DNA from: Leyella stercorea DSM 18206
GTDB lineage: Bacteria; Bacteroidota; Bacteroidia; Bacteroidales; Bacteroidaceae
Assembly: GCF_000235885.1 (NCBI RefSeq)
Contig: NZ_JH379442.1
Span: forward strand, 1-32,543
DNA: 32,543 nt
Direction of reading: 5' to 3'
Shown: piece after piece, positions 8,857 through 15,201 of the stretch
Numbering within the stretch: the stretch's first letter is position 1
How the letters are laid out: the number at the start of each line of letters is the position of its first letter
Position numbers and translations under genes: made by a program
The notes under the pieces: generated by a model
Seen by the model: only the letters and a program-made list of their open reading frames with translations
Databases searched by the model: none
Told to the model about the DNA's origin: nothing

Positions 8857-8864
8857 CAAAGGTA
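8857..8864 (-). promoter_or_regulatory. Probable nrdDG promoter, -7 element
   Basis: TACCTTTG on the minus strand matches TAnnTTTG exactly. No good TTTG lies 19-20 bp upstream, so it may depend on an activator. The leader to ATG 8733 would be about 115 nt and would contain all the repeated elements. Confidence 0.5.
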
Positions 8865-8961
8865 TACAAAAAAAACGATAACAGAGCATCAAAACAATGG
8901 AAAAATTCCAACAAATTTAAACGCCACGTACACCATTAGTCTAACGCAAACGATGTAACTT

Positions 8962-9918
8962 TCAGAGTTTCACCGCACTAATATCAATCAGATTATTCAC
9001 AATAGCATATATCGTCAAACCAGCCGCACTATGTATCTGCAATTTACGCGCAATGTTGCGTCGATGAGTGATTACAGTGTTCACCGAAATGCACAAGTGC
9101 TCGGCTATCTCCTTGTTGCTCATACCCTGCACCAACGCGACTATAACATCCTTCTCACGTTCGCCCAAAGCGTCAGTCCCCTCCTGGTTCCTGCCAATCA
9201 TATTCGAAATCTTAGCCGACACATCACTCTGTCGTGACCTCTCCTCCAGCGACCTGATGGCCGGAATAAAAATATTATCCTCCACCTCAGCGTGCAGCGC
9301 AAGCCACTCCTCATTATTATATATATCATAAAGCGTAGCCGAAAGCTGGTTGTTACGCAGACTGTCACCCGGGAAGTACTTGATGATGATACTCTTCAGC
9401 TCCCTCAGCTTCGAACTCTCCTGACCATGATGCTTCGAGTACATATCAATAGCATAATTAGCCAACGGCTTCCCCCCGATTAGCGACTCCACATACGGGA
9501 AAACCGTCTTCTCCTCATACCTCATGTGCTGCGTAACCGCGCGCGAATATTCGTCGTAAAGTTTCAGTATGAGTCGAGCGAGGTTGTCGTTTTCGTCAAG
9601 CGCGTCTACAAGCTCCTTGCGTATAAACGGCAACTGGAAGCCCAGGAAATAGTTGTGGCTCGCCTTCAGATACTGCAGCAACGTAGCCACCGACAGACGC
9701 GACACGTCGTCCATCTCGCGATAGCCGTTTATCATGAAGTTCACCACAGCCAGGAACGTGTATGTATCCACTCCCTGGTCCTCACACACCTGCTTCACCG
9801 TCTTGTCGCCGAAGCCCAGACTGATACCGAAACTACCCAAACACTGCAGCAAGTTATAGTTATCACGAATAAGCGATATCATCTTATCGCCTGCCTCGTA
9901 CATTTTCTGATTCTTCAT
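8962..9918 (-). CDS. Hemerythrin-domain LuxR-type regulator
   Basis: A 318-residue one-component regulator. Residues about 13-60 resemble the N-terminal segment of the RIC/ScdA/YtfE iron-sulfur repair proteins (LGSFGISLGFGDKTVKQ), but the usual Cys-Cys pair is absent. Residues about 80-230 form a hemerythrin-like helical bundle with candidate diiron ligands H88, H131, E135, H163/H164, H209 and E213 (HAEVEDN). Residues 251-312 are a LuxR/GerE helix-turn-helix (LGEREKDVIVALVQGMSNKE, then TVITHRRNIARKL). The architecture suggests a sensor of oxygen, nitric oxide or redox state that controls transcription. It is transcribed toward nrdDG, 228 bp upstream, so anaerobic deoxynucleotide synthesis is one plausible target. 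The targets themselves are inference. Confidence 0.87.
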   Translation of the reverse strand: MKNQKMYEAGDKMISLIRDNYNLLQCLGSFGISLGFGDKTVKQVCEDQGVDTYTFLAVVNFMINGYREMDDVSRLSVATLLQYLKASHNYFLGFQLPFIRKELVDALDENDNLARLILKLYDEYSRAVTQHMRYEEKTVFPYVESLIGGKPLANYAIDMYSKHHGQESSKLRELKSIIIKYFPGDSLRNNQLSATLYDIYNNEEWLALHAEVEDNIFIPAIRSLEERSRQSDVSAKISNMIGRNQEGTDALGEREKDVIVALVQGMSNKEIAEHLCISVNTVITHRRNIARKLQIHSAAGLTIYAIVNNLIDISAVKL

Positions 9919-9957
9919 ACTCCTAATTATTATTGGTTACAAAGTACATATATCGCA

Positions 9958-9965
9958 CAAAGATA
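9958..9965 (-). promoter_or_regulatory. Probable promoter of the hemerythrin regulator, -7 element
   Basis: TATCTTTG on the minus strand fits TAnnTTTG and lies 39 bp before ATG 9918. No matching upstream TTTG at the standard spacing was found. Confidence 0.4.
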
Positions 9966-10020
9966 CAAAGACTTTCCCATAAAAGCCGAACATTTACGAA
10001 CTTTATCATTAAAAAAAATC

Positions 10021-10110
10021 ATCGGATGGCGAACGCAATCCGATCAGACGGCGAACGCAATCCGATCAGACGGCGGACGGAATCCAATCAGACGGCGAAC
10101 GCCGTCCGCC
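10021..10110. repeat. 22-bp tandem repeat array, 3.7 units
   Basis: Units start at 10028, 10050, 10072 and 10094 (partial). Units 1 and 2 are identical and open with GGCGAACGCAATCCGATCAG; unit 3 has three changes. ATCGGAT at 10021-10027 is the reverse complement of ATCCGAT inside each unit, so a hairpin can form. It sits in the 320-bp gap between the hemerythrin regulator and the PIN toxin module; apart from the two promoters nothing else is seen there. The period equals that of the array at 69-178. Confidence 0.93.
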
Positions 10111-10176
10111 CACAAGCCACCAACATCCACCGTCTTAATGAAGCCATCATTAAAATGTTAAAACGTTGGAAATACA

Positions 10177-10232
10177 TTGTTTATATGCAATCTTTTCACT
10201 ATTTTTGCATATTATTTGATTTAACAGGAGGA
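10177..10232 (+). promoter_or_regulatory. Promoter and strong Shine-Dalgarno of the vapBC-like operon
   Basis: TATTTTTG at 10200-10207 fits TAnnTTTG, with TTG at 10177-10179 twenty bp upstream. AGGAGGA at 10226-10232 is a full Shine-Dalgarno 7 nt before ATG 10240, which is unusual in this phylum and fixes the start. Confidence 0.65.
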
Positions 10233-10239
10233 ATATTAT

Positions 10240-10479
10240 ATGAGTACGATTACCATAAACAGCGATATCTATCAAAAAGCTGAGAGATATGCCAAGTTGA
10301 ACAATATCAATTTGTCGCACCTCATAGAGAAGTTTCTCATGAAACTTCAAACACCAAGTGCCAAAGATAATGCAGCATTGGCACTTCCCGATCATTTGGA
10401 GAAATTGGCAGGATGCCTTTCTGATGTTTCTGACGATGATGATGAAAAGTTGAACTATCTACTTGAAAAATACAAATGA
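10240..10479 (+). CDS. Antitoxin of a VapBC-like module
   Basis: A 79-residue protein directly before a PIN-domain toxin gene, overlapping it by 4 bp (ATGA), the usual translational coupling of type II toxin-antitoxin pairs. Residues 1-37 (MSTITINSDIYQKAERYAKL, then a second helix) look like a ribbon-helix-helix DNA-binding unit. The C-terminal part is acidic (DVSDDDDEKLNYLLEK), as expected for the segment that wraps and blocks the toxin. It most resembles the small DUF6364-type antitoxins of Bacteroidota, a family assignment made from memory. It probably represses its own promoter. The codons are AT-rich compared with flanking housekeeping genes, consistent with acquisition. Confidence 0.8.
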   Translation: MSTITINSDIYQKAERYAKLNNINLSHLIEKFLMKLQTPSAKDNAALALPDHLEKLAGCLSDVSDDDDEKLNYLLEKYK

Positions 10480-10889
10480 AGAATGTACTTATAGATACTA
10501 ATGTCATCCTTGATTTCTTAATGAAACGTGAAGGCTTTTTCGAGGATGCAAGAAATGTTTTAGCTTTAGGATACAACAAGTGCTACACCTTGTATCTATC
10601 TTCATTGTCATTTTCTAATATTGCTTATATTGCAAGAAAAAAATATACTGGTGATGCATTATATGAATGCTTCTCTGAGATTAGGGAGTTGGTTAATGTT
10701 TCATCTGTAAATGAAGTTGAGGTGGATTCTGCTATAAAACTTCGTTCAAAGGATTTCGAGGATGCCCTACAATATTACTCTGCAAAATCGGTGAAGGCTG
10801 ATTACATTATCACACGAAATACCAATGATTTTACTTATTCTGACATTAAGGTTCTTACTCCACGTGAGTTTACCTCTCTCTATCTTTAA
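10476..10889 (+). CDS. PIN-domain toxin (VapC-like ribonuclease)
   Basis: A 137-residue PIN-domain protein, expected to be a metal-dependent endoribonuclease held inactive by the product of the overlapping upstream gene. It opens with NVLIDTNVILDFL, giving D7 and D13. D96 (in SKDFEDALQYY) and D118 (in TRNTNDF) supply the later acidic positions. The second classical acidic residue of VapC is not obvious; SSLSFSNIAY occupies that place, as in some Bacteroidota PIN toxins. The start overlaps the antitoxin stop. It appears intact. Confidence 0.85.
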   Translation: MKNVLIDTNVILDFLMKREGFFEDARNVLALGYNKCYTLYLSSLSFSNIAYIARKKYTGDALYECFSEIRELVNVSSVNEVEVDSAIKLRSKDFEDALQYYSAKSVKADYIITRNTNDFTYSDIKVLTPREFTSLYL

Positions 10890-10955
10890 CAACTCAAAAT
10901 TGCCTACTTGCGGTGTTAGTGTTATACCTTTGTACAACGAATATCACCATATAAC

Positions 10956-11020
10956 CAAGGGTCTATACGCCACCTGTTCATCGTGACGTATAGACCCTTG
11001 TCGTTTCCCGTGAAGTGCGG
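10956..11020. repeat. 65-bp palindromic repeat, copy 1
   Basis: A perfect 14-bp inverted repeat (CAAGGGTCTATACG at 10956-10969, its complement at 10987-11000) with a 17-nt loop, followed by the tail TCGTTTCCCGTGAAGTGCGG to 11020. It matches the element at 11699-11763 without gaps at 58 of 65 positions and in the same orientation; the tail is identical. It lies between the convergent PIN toxin and YafQ-like genes and could also act as their terminator. Confidence 0.9.
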
Positions 11021-11027
11021 GTGAATA

Positions 11028-11318
11028 TTATCGTCTTGTTTTGCCAAAAACATCGGAATGGGTAACCGCTGTTAGCATTAAGAGAGTCAATTCGTCATCA
11101 TTCTGTTCCCAAACTAACAGCCAGTTTGGTTTTATATGCGCCTCCCATTCACCTTCATGGTTACCATGAAGAATATGTGGTTTGTATTCTGATGGTAGGC
11201 TACCATTTTCTACCAATATGTCTATGGCTTTTCTTAGTTCTTCTATCGGATAGCCATGCTTTCTGCAAAGCTTTAAAGCCTTGTCAAATCTTTTGGTTGT
11301 ACCAAACTTATACGTTAT
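11028..11318 (-). CDS. YafQ-family toxin with ATA in place of the start codon
   Basis: A 96-codon frame related to the YafQ/RelE mRNA interferases that cut mRNA on the ribosome. It reads TYKFGTTKRFDKALKLC at the N-terminus, then GNHEGEWEAHIKPNWLLVW and THSDVFG at the C-terminus. The His of HIKPNW and the His of THSD match catalytic positions of YafQ; the Arg usually preceding THSD is absent. There is no ATG, GTG or TTG until a TTG at 11216, which would delete over a third of the protein. The only sensible start is ATA 11318-11316, overlapping the antitoxin stop as ATAA. The normal arrangement in such operons is ATGA, so one G-to-A change could have removed the start. It is either silenced or weakly initiated from AUA. 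Confidence 0.75.
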   Translation of the reverse strand: MTYKFGTTKRFDKALKLCRKHGYPIEELRKAIDILVENGSLPSEYKPHILHGNHEGEWEAHIKPNWLLVWEQNDDELTLLMLTAVTHSDVFGKTRR

Positions 11319-11542
11319 TCTCCTAAAACAGTGTCAAACATTTCGTCAACAGAATTCCATTGGGTAACCCTACCTTTCGCCTTGTCCTCTTCGGCAAGTT
11401 CCAGACCAGTCTTCTTAGGTCTCATAATAGAAATAGAACTAACACCATTCATCATTTTGATGGCGTTTTTCAGCTTTGTCAACATAGTAGGGTCAGATAC
11501 CGTTACCAAAAGCTGTGGCTCATTTATGATTGAGGTATTCAT
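11315..11542 (-). CDS. Antitoxin paired with the YafQ-like toxin
   Basis: A 75-residue protein immediately upstream of the YafQ-like frame and overlapping it. Residues about 8-45 (LLVTVSDPTMLTKLKNAIKM) have a beta-helix-helix feel. The C-terminus is acidic and polar (LAEEDKAKGRVTQW, then DEMFDTVLGE), fitting a toxin-binding tail. I do not recognise a named DNA-binding family. The start is set by AAGGAG at 11553-11548, 5 nt before ATG, again a stronger ribosome site than most genes here have. Function is inferred from position and size. Confidence 0.72.
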   Translation of the reverse strand: MNTSIINEPQLLVTVSDPTMLTKLKNAIKMMNGVSSISIMRPKKTGLELAEEDKAKGRVTQWNSVDEMFDTVLGE

Positions 11543-11581
11543 ACTTGCTCCTTATTTAATGTATATATGGTTATTCATCAA

Positions 11582-11589
11582 CAAAAGTA
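11582..11589 (-). promoter_or_regulatory. -7 element of the YafQ module promoter
   Basis: TACTTTTG on the minus strand matches TAnnTTTG, 39 bp before ATG 11542. The upstream partner is weak at standard spacing, which leaves room for autoregulation. Confidence 0.5.
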
Positions 11590-11698
11590 CGTTTTATTCT
11601 TGAAACTACCAAGCAAAACCTATAAAACTTCTAAGGTCAAGGTTTTAACTATATATAAGTTTTAATGAGCTGCAACACTACAGATGCTGATTTACATT

Positions 11699-11763
11699 CA
11701 AGGGTCTATACGCCCACCTCTCATCGTGGCATATAGACCCTTGTCGTTTCCCGTGAAGTGCGG
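11699..11763. repeat. 65-bp palindromic repeat, copy 2
   Basis: Same element and orientation as 10956-11020: 14-bp arms at 11699-11712 and 11730-11743 (one A for G, tolerated as a wobble pair), 17-nt loop, and the identical 20-bp tail. It lies 68 bp past the end of the fimbrial operon and 157 bp upstream of the antitoxin gene, so the YafQ module is bracketed by direct repeats. The rest of 11590-11831 shows nothing else that I can support. Confidence 0.9.
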
Positions 11764-11831
11764 AGGGATATGTTTGCTGGACAACTTATACTCCTGCCCA
11801 GCTTAGGAGTTAAACTTGATTGTACAGCCTT

Positions 11832-13190
11832 TTATTCCCAACTCTTTACTGAGTTAAATTGATAGCCGAGGAATATACCATTATCATAGTCTGGGCTGGC
11901 AAAGTATTTTTCACCCGTAGGCTTCCAAATATATTGATTGCTATTCTCGTCAAACTCACCTTTCATGACTTCCTGATTTTTGGGCAAATACAAATCTATA
12001 TATGGGGTCCAATTGTCATCATCAAAAATACCACCTCCAGAATTTGCTTCTCCTCGCACATCCGTGAGTTCTCCCAAAGTTACTTTTTCCAACATGATAA
12101 ATCCTGCAAATGCACGTTCATCTATAGTAGAAACATTCGGAGCACAAATTTCTTCCAAATACACACAGCGGGATAAGGCATTCATTCCAATTTTTGTCAC
12201 ATCAGGCAAAAAAATAGACTTTAAAGCGTTTAATTCTTTCAAACCATCTGCAGGAATTTCCTTGCATCCTATTAGAGTGAGGTCTATAGTGGCATCTTGC
12301 ACATTCTTAAAAGCTTCACGGATAGTCTTAAACTCATTATCGCCAGCATCAGAAGCGAGGTTAAGTATTATAGCAGTCTTGCTATTTGCTACTTCTTGCT
12401 TGATTGCTGACTTTATTTCTTCTGCACTATTTGCCGAAATGACAGTAGCATCCAGTGCATAACTCTTAGCATTTTCTGTTTCTTTCGAGAATTTATAAGT
12501 TTTCAAAGTTGCTCCTCGATATTTCACTGTAACTTCGGAATTATTTTCAAAAGTACCATATAAATAGGCATTGCCCTTTTCATCAGATGTAAGGGCATAT
12601 TTTTGATCCCATTTCATATCGCTGCTGCCCGCAGGAGTGTATCTATCGATGGTTACTGTTATTGGCTTATTTGGCATAGTTGCAATGCGGAGGCGTGAAT
12701 AGTTGCGTGTTGCTCCGGAAAATTTTACGGTTATAGCCTCACCATTAGGGGTTATTTGTGCTGTTCCCTCGATGTATTCATCCGTTCCTGCAACCTTACC
12801 TTCTTTCAAAACTAATTTGCCGGCTTCCCATTTGTAATTAGGGGCATAATATACATGAGGAAAAGTTGGCACTTCGTCTTCTTTATAAGACAACTCGCCA
12901 CTTGTCAATTCCCAGCTACTGCCATTATATTTAAAAGCAGCATACTTAGTCCCTAAAGTCTTACTGGTCATCTCCAGAAGCAACTCATCTCCTACAGCCC
13001 ATGAAGTCTTGCCTTCATCAGGTGTACCAATAGCACGAGTCTGTGAATCTCCGAATGCCGGAAATTCACCAACAACCAACTGTACGTTGCTCTTGCCTGT
13101 TGTTGCGGTTGTTTCTTCTATATCACTTGTGCATGACGCCATTACTATAGTAACGACTGCCAGCATGATGTATTGAAATATCTTTTTCAT
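11832..13190 (-). CDS. Fimbrillin-family lipoprotein with BspA-like leucine-rich repeats
   Basis: A 452-residue lipoprotein, last gene of the fimbrial operon. The lipobox ends MASC with C20. The N-terminal part looks like the Mfa1/FimA-type fimbrillin domain: TR at 51-52 followed by TSWAVGDELLLEM, the TR...W..GD pattern seen in the other subunits here. Residues about 300-402 form short BspA-type leucine-rich repeats (LKSIFLPDVTKIGMNALSRC, then VYLEEICAPNVSTIDERAFA). The C-terminus is a YIWKPTGEKYF-type domain. The last position, larger size and added repeats suggest a tip or accessory adhesin rather than the shaft subunit. It starts 14 bp after the preceding stop. Confidence 0.82.
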   Translation of the reverse strand: MKKIFQYIMLAVVTIVMASCTSDIEETTATTGKSNVQLVVGEFPAFGDSQTRAIGTPDEGKTSWAVGDELLLEMTSKTLGTKYAAFKYNGSSWELTSGELSYKEDEVPTFPHVYYAPNYKWEAGKLVLKEGKVAGTDEYIEGTAQITPNGEAITVKFSGATRNYSRLRIATMPNKPITVTIDRYTPAGSSDMKWDQKYALTSDEKGNAYLYGTFENNSEVTVKYRGATLKTYKFSKETENAKSYALDATVISANSAEEIKSAIKQEVANSKTAIILNLASDAGDNEFKTIREAFKNVQDATIDLTLIGCKEIPADGLKELNALKSIFLPDVTKIGMNALSRCVYLEEICAPNVSTIDERAFAGFIMLEKVTLGELTDVRGEANSGGGIFDDDNWTPYIDLYLPKNQEVMKGEFDENSNQYIWKPTGEKYFASPDYDNGIFLGYQFNSVKSWE

Positions 13191-13204
13191 ATTCTTTCCT
13201 CCAA

Positions 13205-14110
13205 TTATTTGAGATCTTCTTCGTTGTTACTGTCCCAACCTTTCAAATCATCTACGCTGATTCGGGTTAGTTCCACTTTGTCTTTTCCTACATCGAGTTC
13301 GTAGATGTAGCGATAGCCTTCTTGAAAGTTCGTATCTGACCTCATTTTTGCATGGAAGTTTTTGTCGCCTATCTTGAATTTCACGAAAATATCGTCAGTT
13401 TTGTATGAACCAGGGATAACGATTGCTGAAAACATATCGCCGTCATGCTTACAGGCTTGTACCCAAGCAGGATTAGCAGTAGGTGTACTCATGACAAATT
13501 GCCCTTGTCGGTCGTCTCTGTTAAAATCAACACTATTGTGCTTAGAATACACTTGTGGTTCACTAATATCCATATTAGGATAATCTGCAGTTCCAACATG
13601 ATATACTATTGTAACCAGCGACATGCGATGCTCCATACGAATGCTTAAATCAAACCGAGGAAGATCGTGCCAATATCCAGTTATGAGATCAGCGTTTTTT
13701 AATTTACTTTCGCTGCTTTGATCTGTCTGTAAATCATACTGTAGATTATTTTTCCCAAAATCCGTGTCAGATGGATATACAGCCAAAATAGTATGTTGAT
13801 CGTAGCCTGTTAACCAACGAAAACTTCCTGTACGAGACCATTCGTTTGTTGCACTATTAAAAGAAAGAACAGTCGTACTACCAGGATCATAATCCGTAAA
13901 TATACTTACTGTCAGTTTATCTTTATCCTCCCAATTGTCACCGTATCCCAATGTATTGACACGAGTCTGCATGCCTCCAACAGAGAAAGTGGCATTGATT
14001 TCCTGCCCTTTCAGCGTTGGAGCCATATCTTCATTTTGCGTACATGCTGTAAAGCCCATAGCCATAAGGCCCATTACCGCATAGGAAATTCTTTGTTTTA
14101 TCGTCTTCAT
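13205..14110 (-). CDS. Fimbrillin-family lipoprotein, third subunit
   Basis: A 301-residue fimbrillin-type (Mfa-like) protein. The signal peptide ends in lipobox FTAC with C23. T49-R50 (GGMQTRVN) is followed by YGDNWEDKDKLTVSIF, the family pattern. In characterised FimA/Mfa1 fimbriae, cleavage after the arginine frees the strand groove for donor-strand polymerisation; the same is inferred here. The C-terminus has the usual YRYIYELDVGKDKVEL block and ends in WDSNNEEDL. It is separated from the previous fimbrillin by 88 bp containing a hairpin, and may be made at a lower level as a minor subunit. Confidence 0.82.
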   Translation of the reverse strand: MKTIKQRISYAVMGLMAMGFTACTQNEDMAPTLKGQEINATFSVGGMQTRVNTLGYGDNWEDKDKLTVSIFTDYDPGSTTVLSFNSATNEWSRTGSFRWLTGYDQHTILAVYPSDTDFGKNNLQYDLQTDQSSESKLKNADLITGYWHDLPRFDLSIRMEHRMSLVTIVYHVGTADYPNMDISEPQVYSKHNSVDFNRDDRQGQFVMSTPTANPAWVQACKHDGDMFSAIVIPGSYKTDDIFVKFKIGDKNFHAKMRSDTNFQEGYRYIYELDVGKDKVELTRISVDDLKGWDSNNEEDLK

Positions 14111-14136
14111 AATCTTCAGTTTTTTATTGTTAGTGA

Positions 14137-14162
14137 GTTAGTGAGCGACCAAGCTCACTAAC
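14137..14162 (-). other. Intra-operon hairpin between fimbrillin genes
   Basis: A perfect 10-bp inverted repeat (GTTAGTGAGC at 14137-14146 and its complement at 14153-14162) with a 6-nt loop, in the only large gap between structural fimbrial genes. No T-run follows on either strand, so it more likely stabilises or partly attenuates the transcript than ends it. Confidence 0.6.
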
Positions 14163-14198
14163 CCTGTATTTCCTATTTCAGTACCTTATTTATCAGAA

Positions 14199-15179
14199 TT
14201 ATTCTATTTCTGCATCGAGAGGTTCTTTGTCTACGCCAATATCCCAACTCGTTATGTTTGCATTTCCTATTACTATACTATTATTATGAACACTGATAGT
14301 ATAAGTATATTTTTTACCACCTTCGAATCCATTTGGTAGGGATATCTTTGTTGTATAATTGTTAATAGTATTTTCGTTATACATCACATTACAACTAATG
14401 GTCAATTCTTTGTTTTCGAACTGTTGCGGGAAGAGTATGAACTTGCAGACCCTGGCATCGGTCAAAAGACCCGTTACAGGCAAAGTCGCTTTGGTGGAAG
14501 TCCCTGTGACTTCTGTCGCACCTGTTTTTACATTTATCTTACCCTGTGTCTTTATCTTGTCCAATGTTATACTTTGAAGATTACTCTTCCTGCTCTCAAC
14601 ACCTTCTCCTGCACTGACCGTAAATTCTATCATACTCATCTTGTGCTTAAAGCGATGGTCTTTCTCTGGCAAGGATTCACCCACATTATTCAAGTCAGTG
14701 AAATTAACCATTGGCGATGCTTTGCTGGCTGTTGCTCCCGAGGCAAAGAGAAAATCGTTTGCTAATAAGGTATTACTTGGATTGCTGTAATCAATAGTCC
14801 AATCATTTATTAACCAACCATTCTCATCGAATTTGTCATTATTGGGGTCATCAATGTATGGATAATACGCACTGAATGTCTGTTCCTCGTTATCTCTAAA
14901 ATAAATAGGATTTGCCGAAACAAATTCACCATATTGGTCAGATTCATACTTTACATTTGTTCCTTTTGTGTTTCCTGCGGAAGTGACGTACACACCGATA
15001 GCGTCGCCAGTTGTCCATCTGTCGTTGTCTGCAGTTCCACGGGTTTTGATATTGTTGGAAATATCCGCCTTTACGGTAGCAGCAACAGGACCATTGTTGC
15101 CGATACCGTCTTCTTCGTTAGCGCAAGCTGCAAACAGCAATGCTGCGGCAGCGATGTATAAGAATCTAAATTTCTTCAT
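14199..15179 (-). CDS. Fimbrillin-family lipoprotein, second subunit
   Basis: A 326-residue Mfa-like fimbrillin. The lipobox is FAAC with C19. T46-R47 (NNIKTRGTA) is followed by RWTTGDAIGVYV. The middle carries FKHKMSMIEFTVS, typical of the family's first domain, and the C-terminus has KKYTYTISVHNNSIVIGNANITSWDIGVD, a frequent ending in this family. It starts 22 bp after the previous fimbrillin stop. It could be shaft or accessory subunit; sequence alone does not decide. Confidence 0.86.
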   Translation of the reverse strand: MKKFRFLYIAAAALLFAACANEEDGIGNNGPVAATVKADISNNIKTRGTADNDRWTTGDAIGVYVTSAGNTKGTNVKYESDQYGEFVSANPIYFRDNEEQTFSAYYPYIDDPNNDKFDENGWLINDWTIDYSNPSNTLLANDFLFASGATASKASPMVNFTDLNNVGESLPEKDHRFKHKMSMIEFTVSAGEGVESRKSNLQSITLDKIKTQGKINVKTGATEVTGTSTKATLPVTGLLTDARVCKFILFPQQFENKELTISCNVMYNENTINNYTTKISLPNGFEGGKKYTYTISVHNNSIVIGNANITSWDIGVDKEPLDAEIE

Positions 15180-15201
15180 ATCTCTTGTTATTTAAGAGTT
15201 A

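Noticed and set aside
11028-11216. YafQ-like toxin starting at TTG 11216
   Set aside because: This would remove the conserved N-terminal helices that the upstream in-frame codons clearly encode.
10956-11763. Integron attC sites around the toxin-antitoxin cassette
   Set aside because: The repeats lack the GTTRRRY core and its complement, and no integrase gene is present.
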